Below are positions 1 to 8,242 of a stretch of 64,000 nucleotides of DNA, piece after piece; the first letter of the stretch is position 1, and the number at the start of each line of letters is the position of its first letter. Made by a program: the position numbers and the translations under genes. The DNA is from Cohnella zeiphila (lineage in GTDB: Bacteria > Bacillota > Bacilli > Paenibacillales > Paenibacillaceae): the NCBI RefSeq assembly GCF_014212055.1, contig NZ_JACJVO010000033.1, forward strand, positions 1 through 64,000, in the 5' to 3' direction. Under the pieces are notes generated by a model. It was given only the letters and a program-made list of their open reading frames with translations, searched no databases and was not told the DNA's origin.

Positions 1-22
1 AGGGGTTTCTCGACATTCTGAA

Positions 23-46
23 GCCGACTTTAGGGTCGGCTTTTTT
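23..46 (+). terminator. Rho-independent terminator
   Basis: GCCGAC and GTCGGC pair across a six-base loop and are followed by six T residues. It would end a plus-strand transcript entering from left of the window. Confidence 0.85.
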
Positions 47-52
47 GTTGTT

Positions 53-146
53 CAGGAAATTATGCGAATAAATTTCCTGTGGATAACCGGGGGCTCCCCC
101 AAAAGGAATCGGATTTAACTTCAAAGCATCACTTCACTTTTGGGGG
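53..146. repeat. Two small inverted repeats downstream of the kinase gene
   Basis: CAGGAAATT (53-61) pairs perfectly with AATTTCCTG (71-79). CCCCCAAAAG (96-105) pairs with CTTTTGGGGG (137-146) across a 31-base loop. Neither has a clear U-tract. They lie 3' of the minus-strand kinase gene, so they may form the end of its transcript. Confidence 0.4.
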
Positions 147-183
147 ATTTGTTCCATGGAGCGCGATCTCTTCGATTCCAGGC

Positions 184-1203
184 TTATACGTTCAAGTACG
201 TGCGAAACTTCGGAAAATGGACGGTAAGCCGCGTACCGGCACCCACCTCGGATTGAACGGACAAGTCGTGACCCAGCTTGAGCGCCATCTGCCGGGCGAG
301 ATAGAGGCCCATGCCGGTCGATTTGGCGCCGCGGCTGCGGCCGTTGGAGCCGGTGAACCCTTTCTCGAACACTCGGGCCAACTCTTCGGGCGCAATGCCG
401 ATTCCGGTATCGGCGATCGTCAACCGCTTCTCCCGATCATCCTCTTCGAATCCGGCGGCGATCTCGCCGCCTTCCGGCGTATACTTCAGCGCGTTGGCCA
501 TGATCTGGTCGATCATAAAGCCGAGCCATTTGGCGTCGCTATGAACCGAGAGATCGCCTTCCTGCAAGCGAAACCGGATGCGGCGGGCAATAAACAGCTT
601 GGCATACTTCTTCACGCTTCCTTTGACGACGGCCGGAACCAATACCTCGGTAAGGAAATAATCGCGAGAGAAAGAATCGATCCGCGAGAAGTAGAGAGCC
701 TGCTCCACGTAATGATCGATCTTGTCCAGCTCGTCCTCCAGCCGGTCCGCCAATTCCTCTTGCGCTTCGTCCGAGTTCCGTTCCAGCAGCAGACGGCTGG
801 CGGAGATGGGAAGCTTCACCTCATGAATCCACGACAGGATAAAATCCTGATGATCCTTGATTTCCTGCTGAAGCTTCCGCGTGTGCTCATGGTGATTTTC
901 CTGCGTCAGGCGGAGAACGTCCATAAACAGCGCTTGTTCGGCTGTTAGCGGTGCAGGCCATCCGACGGAGACGTCCGGTTGGCGCTCGCGAACCCGATCT
1001 TCGAGTTCACGATAGAAAGGACGGCGGCGGAAATATCCGGCGATCAAGTAGATGGCCGTCATCAGGCAGCAGACGATTAAAGTGTACATAACATTAATTA
1101 TGTCAACACTCGTGAGCGCCATCATCAATCCCACGAAAGCCATAACGGCGGCGAACAGCAGCAGGAAGCTCAGCCTATCCCGTAAATAAGAGCCGAATGT
1201 CAT
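184..1203 (-). CDS. BceS-like intramembrane-sensing histidine kinase
   Basis: Sensor kinase of 339 residues. Two membrane helices lie in the first ~60 residues with almost no extracellular loop, as in intramembrane-sensing kinases that take their signal from a partner ABC transporter. The phospho-acceptor motif reads SWIHEVKLPISASRLLLE, close to the BceS signature. The ATP-binding domain has NALKYTPEGG (N box), ADTGIGI (G1) and STGMGLYLAR (G2). The ATG overlaps the stop of the upstream regulator gene (ATGA), which decides the start; the frame stays open further upstream but only inside the regulator gene. With the adjacent regulator and transporter it should form a flux-sensing peptide-antibiotic resistance module. 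The substrate cannot be told from sequence. Confidence 0.93.
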   Translation of the reverse strand: MTFGSYLRDRLSFLLLFAAVMAFVGLMMALTSVDIINVMYTLIVCCLMTAIYLIAGYFRRRPFYRELEDRVRERQPDVSVGWPAPLTAEQALFMDVLRLTQENHHEHTRKLQQEIKDHQDFILSWIHEVKLPISASRLLLERNSDEAQEELADRLEDELDKIDHYVEQALYFSRIDSFSRDYFLTEVLVPAVVKGSVKKYAKLFIARRIRFRLQEGDLSVHSDAKWLGFMIDQIMANALKYTPEGGEIAAGFEEDDREKRLTIADTGIGIAPEELARVFEKGFTGSNGRSRGAKSTGMGLYLARQMALKLGHDLSVQSEVGAGTRLTVHFPKFRTYLNV

Positions 1204-1877
1204 GGCACAAGATACCCTTGGCCTTTCCGGGTGACGATGAACGATTCCTTCCCGAGTTCGGCCAGCTTCTTCCGCAGCCTGCCGATGTTCACCGTGAGCG
1301 TATTCTCGTCCACGAAGCTTTCGTCCTCCCATAAGCTTCGCATCAGCTTTTGCCGGGTGACGATCGTTCCCTTGTTGCGAAGAAGCAGGTTCAAGATGAC
1401 GAATTCGGTCTTGGTCAGCTCCGCCTTCCGATCCCCGCACACGATGTCGCCGTCCTTCAGGTCGAGCAGGACGCCGTCATGCTCGATCGCGTCCGCCTGG
1501 GCTTGCGCTCCCAGGTAGGAATACGTTCGGCGCAGCAGCGCCTGGATTTTGGCGACCAGCACGTCCATGTGGAACGGCTTCTGAATGAAGTCGTCGCCTC
1601 CCATATTCATGGACATCACCATATCCATCGGGGTCGTGCGCGACGACAGGAACAAGATCGGCACCTCGGACACTTCGCGGATTTGCCGGCACCAATAGAA
1701 GCCGTCGAAGGACGGCAAATTGATATCCATCAGCACCAGGTGGGGTTCGCTGCTCAGGAAGACCGGCACGATCCGGTCGAAATCGTCGGGCAACACCGTC
1801 TCGAAGCCCCATTTTCCGAGCGATTCGGCGATCAGCTCGCGGATGGTCCGGTCGTCCTCGACTATCATGATTCTCAT
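1200..1877 (-). CDS. BceR-like OmpR-family response regulator
   Basis: DNA-binding response regulator of 225 residues. The receiver domain (1-115) has the acidic pocket VEDD near the start, the phosphorylatable aspartate at about D51 (LMDINLPSFDG), the conserved threonine/serine region and the lysine in IQKPF. A winged-helix trans_reg_C domain follows (about 130-225), ending VTRKGQGYLVP. The start is set by AAGGAGG seven bases before ATG. It is co-transcribed and translationally coupled to the kinase gene (4-base overlap). It is divergent from the bceA-like gene; the large palindrome between them is its most likely binding site. Confidence 0.94.
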   Translation of the reverse strand: MRIMIVEDDRTIRELIAESLGKWGFETVLPDDFDRIVPVFLSSEPHLVLMDINLPSFDGFYWCRQIREVSEVPILFLSSRTTPMDMVMSMNMGGDDFIQKPFHMDVLVAKIQALLRRTYSYLGAQAQADAIEHDGVLLDLKDGDIVCGDRKAELTKTEFVILNLLLRNKGTIVTRQKLMRSLWEDESFVDENTLTVNIGRLRKKLAELGKESFIVTRKGQGYLVP

Positions 1878-1945
1878 CGTATGCCTCCTTGCTTCGGAAA
1901 GGCTTCCGTATGCAACATAACATTTGCCGAAGCGAGGTGGCAAGA

Positions 1946-1977
1946 CGTTCAACGTGACAATATTGTTCGTTTGAACG
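1946..1977. promoter_or_regulatory. Candidate BceR operator (interrupted palindrome)
   Basis: The outer arms CGTTCAA (1946-1952) and TTGAACG (1971-1977) are perfect inverted repeats around an inner palindrome ACAATATTGT (1957-1966). The core TGACA-ATAT-TGTTC resembles the TNACA-N4-TGTAA inverted repeat recalled for BceR-type regulators. It is the dominant symmetrical sequence in the divergent intergenic region. Confidence 0.55.
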
Positions 1978-2066
1978 GTCTCTCTGTAAGATGAGATTCG
2001 TTTGACCTGTTGTAGAATGGATACAGGCAAACCGCCGCATGGGCAAAGGGAATGGGGGAAAGGCCG

Positions 2067-2834
2067 ATGAGAACGGTCGTGGAAGCAAGACAGATTCGCA
2101 AAGTATACGGGGCCAAGGGCAACGTCTTCACGGCGATCCGCGAGCTCGATCTGACGGTGCGCGAAGGAGAGTTCGTCGGCATCATGGGGCCGTCCGGGTC
2201 GGGCAAGTCGACGCTGCTCAACCTGCTCGCGACGATCGACCAGCCGACTTCGGGAGAGATCGAGATCGACGGCGCGAGCATCATGAAGATGAGCGAGGAT
2301 CGGATGTCCGCGTTTCGCCGGGAGAAGCTCGGGTTTATTTTCCAAGACTTCAACCTGCTCGATACGCTGACGGTCAAAGAGAACATCTTGCTGCCGCTCG
2401 CGCTCGCCAAGACCGACGTCAAAGAACTGGAACGAAGTGTGGAGGAGATCGCCGACAAGTTCGGCATCCGGACGATCCTGGACAAGTATCCGTATCAAAT
2501 CTCGGGAGGACAGAAGCAGCGGACGGCCGCGTCCCGGGCGATCGTCACAAAGCCGACTCTCGTGCTCGCGGACGAACCGACCGGGTCGCTCGATTCGAAG
2601 TCGGCCACCGACCTGCTGGAAAGCCTTCGAAGCTTGAACGAGCGCGACCGGGCGACGATTCTGATGGTGACGCACGACCCGTTCGCGGCCAGCTATTGCT
2701 CGCGCGTGCTGTTTATCAAGGACGGGGGCATGTTCACCGAGCTGGCGAAGAGCGAGGGACCGCGTCAGCCGTTCTTCAAAAAAATCATGGACGTGCTGTC
2801 CGTCCTCGGCGGCAGCGCTCCGGATGCCGTCTAG
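2067..2834 (+). CDS. BceA-like ABC transporter ATP-binding protein
   Basis: ATPase subunit of about 255 residues. Walker A is GPSGSGKST, the signature ISGGQKQR, and Walker B LVLADEPTGSLDS; the H-loop reads MVTHDP. The domain order and length fit the MacB/BceA class that pairs with one large FtsX-type permease. The ATG at 2067 follows GGGGGAAAGG; an in-frame ATG at 2052 is possible but has poorer spacing. It should power antimicrobial-peptide removal by the following permease, and is probably induced by the divergent BceR/BceS-like pair. Confidence 0.94.
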   Translation: MRTVVEARQIRKVYGAKGNVFTAIRELDLTVREGEFVGIMGPSGSGKSTLLNLLATIDQPTSGEIEIDGASIMKMSEDRMSAFRREKLGFIFQDFNLLDTLTVKENILLPLALAKTDVKELERSVEEIADKFGIRTILDKYPYQISGGQKQRTAASRAIVTKPTLVLADEPTGSLDSKSATDLLESLRSLNERDRATILMVTHDPFAASYCSRVLFIKDGGMFTELAKSEGPRQPFFKKIMDVLSVLGGSAPDAV

Positions 2835-2855
2835 AAGCGAAGGGGGAGAATCCGC

Positions 2856-4790
2856 GTGACGCTGTTTCAAGTCGCCCGCAAGAACATGGCCGGCAACGCC
2901 AAAAGCTACCTGCTTTATTTCACGTCGATGCTCATCAGCGTCGTCATCTACTATACGTTCGTCTCCTTGCAGTACAGCGATGACATTCAGAAAGGAATGG
3001 AGTCGTCGCAAAACCTGCAAACGGTGTTTTTGGCGGCTTCGGTCGTGCTGGTGCTGTTCTCGGCGGTTTTCATCTGGTATTCCAACTCGTTTTTCCTGAA
3101 GAGGCGCAAGCGGGAGGTCGGGCTCTACTCGCTGCTCGGGATGCGCAAGAAGACGATCGGACGGCTTCTGTTCTACGAAAATATGACGATCGGAGCTGTC
3201 GTGCTGGCGGGGGGAATCCTGCTCGGCATGGTCTTGTCCAAGCTGTTCGCGATGATTCTGGTTCGGCTGCTCGGCATAGAGACGGCGATCGGATTCGGAC
3301 TTTCTGGACCCGCAATTATCAATACGCTCATTGTGTTCGCCGTCATCCTGCTCGCCACTTCCGTTCACGGTTACCGCCTGATCTACCAGTTCCAGCTGAT
3401 CGAGCTGTTCCAAGCGGAAAAGGCGGGCGAGCCGGCGACCCGTCCGAGAATCTGGCAAGCGCTCGCCGCGATCGCGCTTCTCGCCTTCGGCTATGCGCTC
3501 GCCCTGCAGCCGATCGATACGACGGAGCAGTTCGCGCGCAATATGGGGCTGGCGCTCGCCGGCATTATCGTCGGCACTTATTTGCTGTTTCGGTCGACGA
3601 TCGCGGCGGCGCTTGTTCTTTATCGGAAAAACAAGAAGCGCTATTACCGCGGCATGAATCTGATCGGCGCGTCCAATCTGTCGTTCCGGAACCGGGGCAA
3701 CGTGCGGACGTTCACGCTGATCGCGCTGCTGAGCGGTTTGGCGCTGGGCGCGTTCGGTTTGACATATACGCAGTATTACTATACGGAGAGGAGCGCCGAG
3801 ACGAACACGCCGTTCAGCTATGAATTCGTATCGCGGGGCGAACCGTTCGACAGTCAGGCGCGGCAGCTGATCGAAGCCGACCGGGAGCACCCCGTGCTGG
3901 CTCAGTTGACGGTTCCGGTCGTCGAATGGAAGTCCGAACGGACGAATGCGCTCGAGCTGCCGATTCAATACTTCTCCTATGCCAAGCCGGGAACGTCGAT
4001 CTCGTTCCTGTCCGCCAGCAGCTACAATCGGATGTCGCAGGCGCTCGGAAGAGAGGAGACCGTTCAACTGAACGGCGACGAAGCCGCCTCGGTTCGGCCG
4101 ATGCTCGACAACCAGACCGCCGATCAATACGACGGATTATCGCTGAAAGTGCAGCTGGAAGGAGGCGAGCGAACGCTTCCGTTCGTCGACTTTCTCAAGG
4201 GAAGAGTGCTGAGCTGGCATTTTCCCGACTTCTATATCGTCGTCAGCGATTCCTTATTCGGAGAAATGACGAAGGCGTTGGCGCCGACGACGTACGAGCT
4301 GTTCAGAGTCGAGAATCCCGAGTCGGCCAAGGCGACTTCCGAAAAGCTGCTCGGAATGGCGGCCGACGAGAACAGATTCCATGCGTTCTATACCGAGTAT
4401 CGGAATTCGTTGGAGGAATCGGGCCTGTTCCTGTTCATCGTCGGGTTCCTCGGGCTTGTCTTCCTCGCGGCGACGGGAAGCGTGATCTACTTCAAGCAGT
4501 TGACCGAAGCTCAGGCGGATCGAGGCCGTTATGAGACGCTTCGCAAAATCGGCGTCAGCCGCCAGGAGATCCGATCTTCGATCGCCGGGCAGACGCTGCT
4601 GGCGTTTGCCCTGCCGCTGGCGCTCGGCGTCGCTCACGGATACGTCATGATACGCATCTTTACCGCTTCGCTCGTCGGCATGAACGTCACGCCTCCGATC
4701 CTTATTTCCATGGGCGCTTATCTCGTCGTTTACTTCGTTTACTACCTGATCAGCGTACGTTCCAATAACCGGATCGTCAATCCGGCATAA
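2856..4790 (+). CDS. BceB-like FtsX-family ABC transporter permease
   Basis: Permease of 644 residues with a BceB-like layout: one N-terminal helix, three helices by ~180, more to ~300, a large extracellular domain (about 310-520) and three C-terminal helices. The extracellular domain is the part that contacts peptide ligands and signals to the kinase in characterised Bce modules. GTG start with AGGGGGAGA seven bases upstream, 21 bases after the ATPase gene. Its stop lies four bases from the convergent glycosyltransferase gene. The family is well supported; the drug is unknown. Confidence 0.93.
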   Translation: MTLFQVARKNMAGNAKSYLLYFTSMLISVVIYYTFVSLQYSDDIQKGMESSQNLQTVFLAASVVLVLFSAVFIWYSNSFFLKRRKREVGLYSLLGMRKKTIGRLLFYENMTIGAVVLAGGILLGMVLSKLFAMILVRLLGIETAIGFGLSGPAIINTLIVFAVILLATSVHGYRLIYQFQLIELFQAEKAGEPATRPRIWQALAAIALLAFGYALALQPIDTTEQFARNMGLALAGIIVGTYLLFRSTIAAALVLYRKNKKRYYRGMNLIGASNLSFRNRGNVRTFTLIALLSGLALGAFGLTYTQYYYTERSAETNTPFSYEFVSRGEPFDSQARQLIEADREHPVLAQLTVPVVEWKSERTNALELPIQYFSYAKPGTSISFLSASSYNRMSQALGREETVQLNGDEAASVRPMLDNQTADQYDGLSLKVQLEGGERTLPFVDFLKGRVLSWHFPDFYIVVSDSLFGEMTKALAPTTYELFRVENPESAKATSEKLLGMAADENRFHAFYTEYRNSLEESGLFLFIVGFLGLVFLAATGSVIYFKQLTEAQADRGRYETLRKIGVSRQEIRSSIAGQTLLAFALPLALGVAHGYVMIRIFTASLVGMNVTPPILISMGAYLVVYFVYYLISVRSNNRIVNPA

Positions 4791-4794
4791 CGCT

Positions 4795-5817
4795 TCAGAG
4801 ACTCAGGGACCGAAGAACGGCGTCCGCGTCCGCTCCTCTTCGGTCCCAAGTGCTGTTCAAGGCAAACGTCCGGCGCGCCGCCTCGTCTCCGGGATCGTCC
4901 AGACGCCGCGCGACGGCGCGAACGAATTCCCGGCGGTTCGCCGCCACGTCCACATGCGGACGCATCCGCCTGCATTCCGGCAGATCGGTCGCCACGACCG
5001 GCTTGCCCGCGGCCAGGTATTCGTAAGCTTTGATCGGATCGGCAGCCAGCGCGATGGGGGTCATGTGGAACGGAACGAGGCAGACGGAGAGCCGGCGAAT
5101 CCATCCGGCCAACCGGTCGTGCGGCATCATGCCCAAGAACCGGACGCCGCCGCCCGAATATTTTCGGCCGAATTCGGGACCGATGACGATGACTTCCGCG
5201 TTCGGCAGCCGGGCAACCTCGCAAAGCAGCGCGGCGTCGATCCAGGGCGCCCAGGCGCCGACGTAACCGATCAACCGTTTCCCGTTCGCCTCGGCGGGCG
5301 GGATTTCGTCGTCCTCGCCAGGCGGCAGGTGCAAGCCCATCCGCGGATCGTAGCCGTTGCGAACGAGGCGGACCGGCTTGCCGGGGAAGCTTCGGCTCCA
5401 ACGCTCCAGCAACCGCTCGGATGAACAGACGATCAGATCCGCTTCGGCGGCAAGCGGCTGTTCCCGCGGGTACCACTCGGGAACGTCGTCGGCGCAGTCG
5501 TAGACGATAAAATCGGGCCTGTAGCGCTCTCGCAATTGTGCGGGCGGATCCGCCGGAGTACAGCACCAGACGATGACGGGATCCTGCCGCTGCCGCCGAA
5601 AAGAAGGCCACAGCTCGGCCAGCCAGCGCTCGTGATGGCGAATCCGATAGAGACGGGGGGCGATTCGTTCCGCAACCGGCTCCGCCGCTCCGGCCGACCG
5701 TGTCCGGTCGCAATAGCAGACGACATGGCCGTGAGCGGCCAACCGTTCCATCAGCTGCTGCGGGCGCTGCTTCATCCAGTTCCAGTCGATTCCCGGAGGA
5801 ACGACGATGACGGCCAT
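4795..5817 (-). CDS. TuaH-like glycosyltransferase (GT4 fold)
   Basis: Cytoplasmic glycosyltransferase of 340 residues. It opens MAVIVVPPGIDWNWMKQRPQQLM, the pattern of TuaH-type enzymes, and has a Rossmann-like second half with GYVGAWAPWIDAALL and the sugar-nucleotide segment PIKAYEYLAAGKPVVATDLPE. It is a paralogue of the N-terminal half of the double-domain enzyme at 8243-10963. SD AAGGTGA lies before the ATG. It is convergent with the bceB-like gene and divergent from a GT2 gene, so it opens the glycan cluster. Donor and acceptor are not predictable. Confidence 0.85.
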   Translation of the reverse strand: MAVIVVPPGIDWNWMKQRPQQLMERLAAHGHVVCYCDRTRSAGAAEPVAERIAPRLYRIRHHERWLAELWPSFRRQRQDPVIVWCCTPADPPAQLRERYRPDFIVYDCADDVPEWYPREQPLAAEADLIVCSSERLLERWSRSFPGKPVRLVRNGYDPRMGLHLPPGEDDEIPPAEANGKRLIGYVGAWAPWIDAALLCEVARLPNAEVIVIGPEFGRKYSGGGVRFLGMMPHDRLAGWIRRLSVCLVPFHMTPIALAADPIKAYEYLAAGKPVVATDLPECRRMRPHVDVAANRREFVRAVARRLDDPGDEAARRTFALNSTWDRRGADADAVLRSLSL

Positions 5818-5892
5818 TCAATCACCTTCTTCAAAGGAATGACATAGGCTATAACATTCGATCGCTTGATTCCCGCTTCGACGGAGGATCCG

Positions 5893-7251
5893 ATGCTTGT
5901 CTTTGTATGGAATTGGAATGCAACCGACGGCGGGCGGGCGGCGGAACGAACGGAACGATGCATCGCCGGCGTCTGGCCCGGTTGCAAATTCGTGCGCCTG
6001 GAAGACGAATCTGCCTCGTCGATGAACCGGGAGCTTGCCGGTTACGGGGAACGGTTCTTCTTCGTCGCGGATGCGGGCGACACGTTCGGGCCCGGCTTCT
6101 TCCCGGACGTTCGCCGCGCGCTGAATCAACTGAAGGAGTCAGACGCCGGTCTCATCGTCGACCCGGCCGACGGGGGCGAGGATCGGGATGCGGAACGAGC
6201 CGGCTTGCCGCCAAGAGCTCCGTCGTTCTGGCGCACGGCGGCCGTCATGTCCGGATCTTCGCCGGGGTTCGCGGAACGGGAGGCGCTGCCGTTCGGGAAG
6301 ATCGCCTTGCTTGACAAGAAGCGAAGCCTGGATCGCGAATGGACTTGGGGGACGCTTCGCAGTTCAGATTACCGCCCGGCACCCCGCCGCAAGCCGGGCT
6401 GGTTGCGTTCGGACGCGGAATGGCGCTATCTGGCGCCGCTGCTTGCCGCAGAATGCACGGCTCCGCCCGCGAACGCGCCTCCATTGTTCACGATCGCCGT
6501 ATGCACCTATAATGACGCGGAATATTTGCCATGGGCATTGCGCAGCGTTCGCGTCCAGACGCTTCCGGAATGGGAGCTGATCGTGGTGGACGACGGTTCC
6601 GACGATCGGACGGAAGACGTGTTGCGGCAAAGTTCTTTGCTCGGAGACATTCGAATTCAGGTGCATCGCAACGATACCAATCGGGGTAAAGCGGCCAGTC
6701 TGAACCGCGCCTTGGCCGCTGCCCGGGGACGCTGGCTGCTGGAACTGGACGCGGACGACTGGCTCGCTCCCGATTGCCTCGTGACGATGGCCCGCTATGC
6801 GGCCCATGCGCAAGGCTTGATCGCGGCGATAGGCGGCGAGCACGTCGAATGGCTGGAGCGGGCGAACCATGATCTCATCCCCGGAAACGTTCGGAGCATC
6901 CCGGTAGAGCCGAGCGCGGCGGAGCTGCTGGAGCATCCGTTCGCCATAGCGCCAAGAGCGTATTCGGTGCCCCTTCTCAGGAGGATAGGCGGTTGGTGGA
7001 CGCACGATCCGTATGGCGGCCGATTGTACGAGGATCTGCAGATGCTGATCCGCGTCGCGCCGCACGGTTCGCTGCTGCGAATTCCCGTCCCGCTGTACCA
7101 TCGGAGGGTCCGGACCGGGAGCGTGACCCAACGGGGCAAAGCCTGTTATCCGAAATGGCGGGAGTGGATGGAGGTTCAGACCGGGAACGGGCTAACCGAC
7201 CAAAATGCGAACGAATTCGAGGTTGGCGACCGGAATGCTGAACAGGCCTGA
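5893..7251 (+). CDS. Family 2 glycosyltransferase with N-terminal extension
   Basis: Protein of about 452 residues. From about residue 199 it carries a GT-A domain: FTIAVCTYNDAEYLPWAL, VVDDGSDD, then the DXD-type metal site LELDADDW near 283 and YEDLQMLIRV later. The first ~195 residues look like a partial second GT-A-like fold (FFVADAGDTFGPGFF) without clear catalytic motifs. Start chosen at the ATG five bases after GGAGG. Its last ~20 codons run antisense through the 3' end of the small DUF2642 gene. Probably inverting sugar transfer onto a surface polymer; acceptor unknown. Confidence 0.85.
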   Translation: MLVFVWNWNATDGGRAAERTERCIAGVWPGCKFVRLEDESASSMNRELAGYGERFFFVADAGDTFGPGFFPDVRRALNQLKESDAGLIVDPADGGEDRDAERAGLPPRAPSFWRTAAVMSGSSPGFAEREALPFGKIALLDKKRSLDREWTWGTLRSSDYRPAPRRKPGWLRSDAEWRYLAPLLAAECTAPPANAPPLFTIAVCTYNDAEYLPWALRSVRVQTLPEWELIVVDDGSDDRTEDVLRQSSLLGDIRIQVHRNDTNRGKAASLNRALAAARGRWLLELDADDWLAPDCLVTMARYAAHAQGLIAAIGGEHVEWLERANHDLIPGNVRSIPVEPSAAELLEHPFAIAPRAYSVPLLRRIGGWWTHDPYGGRLYEDLQMLIRVAPHGSLLRIPVPLYHRRVRTGSVTQRGKACYPKWREWMEVQTGNGLTDQNANEFEVGDRNAEQA

Positions 7252-7395
7252 TTCTTCGGAATAAACGGAGCTGTCGGCCAGGATCGACAGAATGCCGTCC
7301 GTGATGCCGTGCAGCGTTCCCTGCAGAAAACGATTGTCCATGAACACTTCGATGCGGCGTCCGAAATGCGGCACTAAAGCTTGAGCGAAGTTCAA
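7192..7395 (-). CDS. Small DUF2642 (YuzF-like) protein
   Basis: Protein of 67 residues from a TTG start eight bases after GAGGAGG. The sequence RRIEVFMDNRFLQGTLHGITDGILSI fits the Sm-like DUF2642 fold found in Bacillales spore-coat-associated proteins. The start is only ~19 bases after the stop of the larger DUF2642 gene, so the two form an operon. Its last 60 bases overlap the GT2 gene on the other strand. Function in the family is not established; spore surface is the likely place. Confidence 0.7.
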   Translation of the reverse strand: MNFAQALVPHFGRRIEVFMDNRFLQGTLHGITDGILSILADSSVYSEESGLFSIPVANLEFVRILVG

Positions 7396-7414
7396 TTCGA
7401 ATTCCTCCTCTTCG

Positions 7415-8065
7415 TTAGGCGAAGGCGTCAACGCTGCCGAGCGGGATAAAGACAAGCGCGCCCGACGGTTCCAAAATTTCGACGAAGTCGATCCCGACCG
7501 CAATTAGCGTTCCGGCCACGGGCCCTGCCGTCGTCTCGATCGTGACGACGGTTCCGACTCGGCCTTCCAGCATCGTCCGGGTAGCGACGAACGGATCGGC
7601 CAGCGATTCGACCCGGCTTTGTACCTGAGAAAACTCGGCGCTAAGCGAGACGAACTCTCGCTGTAATTGGACGGTCTGGGCTGCGAAGGCGCCCAGATTC
7701 GCGCCGATCGCTCCGACTTCGGTACGAACGCTCGCAAGCTGCGAGCCAAGCGTTCCTGTCTGCCCTGCAAGCGAGTTCGATTGGGACGTAAGGGAAGCGA
7801 CTTGGGTCGCAAGTGAGCCGACTTGACTTGTCAACGAAGCGTTCTGCGACTCTACCGTATGGATCGCACTGTTTAATTCCCGCTGCCGATGCGAAAGAAT
7901 CCGGACTCTCTTCTTTAACGAGCGATGTTTCCGAACCAGGCGGCGCTTCGGCCTTCTTCTCCGGCAGCTTCTCTTTTTAGGAGAAGAACAGGACTGAATG
8001 TCCATCATCTCTGTTCGCATCCTCTCTTCAGGGGTTGTTGTCCCTAGTAAGTTATGTAGTCGCAT
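7415..8065 (-). CDS. Coiled-coil DUF2642 protein, putative spore-surface component
   Basis: About 216 residues in three parts: a very basic segment (about 28-58, rich in KKR/RRR), a seven-residue-repeat coiled coil (about 65-150, repeated SLTSQ/SLATQ units), and a C-terminal DUF2642-like domain (about 165-216, GRVGTVVTIETTAGPVAGTLIAV). The domain matches the small downstream protein. The start is uncertain: ATGs at 8065, 8020 and 8008 are in frame and none has an ideal SD. The basic-plus-coiled-coil plan suggests a structural protein of the spore coat or exosporium; this is inference. Confidence 0.65.
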   Translation of the reverse strand: MRLHNLLGTTTPEERMRTEMMDIQSCSSPKKRSCRRRRPKRRLVRKHRSLKKRVRILSHRQRELNSAIHTVESQNASLTSQVGSLATQVASLTSQSNSLAGQTGTLGSQLASVRTEVGAIGANLGAFAAQTVQLQREFVSLSAEFSQVQSRVESLADPFVATRTMLEGRVGTVVTIETTAGPVAGTLIAVGIDFVEILEPSGALVFIPLGSVDAFA

Positions 8066-8242
8066 GATGGGGGGAAACTCGTCTATCCGAACTTAGTGAA
8101 ACAACCTATCCGCGGACGTACCTGATCATGAGCTTAGTGTCGGCGGACGCTGGGCGGGTGACGATTCCGAACGGTCCGGCGCCACATACATATAGAAGAA
8201 CACCCAGACGGGTGAAGCGAATCTTGGTGGGGGGGATGTAAC

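Noticed and set aside
1200-4127. A 975-codon minus-strand frame running through the Bce transporter genes
   Set aside because: Only its last 225 codons (from 1877) encode the response regulator. The rest is an Arg/Gln-rich antisense shadow caused by G+C-rich codon use of bceA/bceB-like genes.
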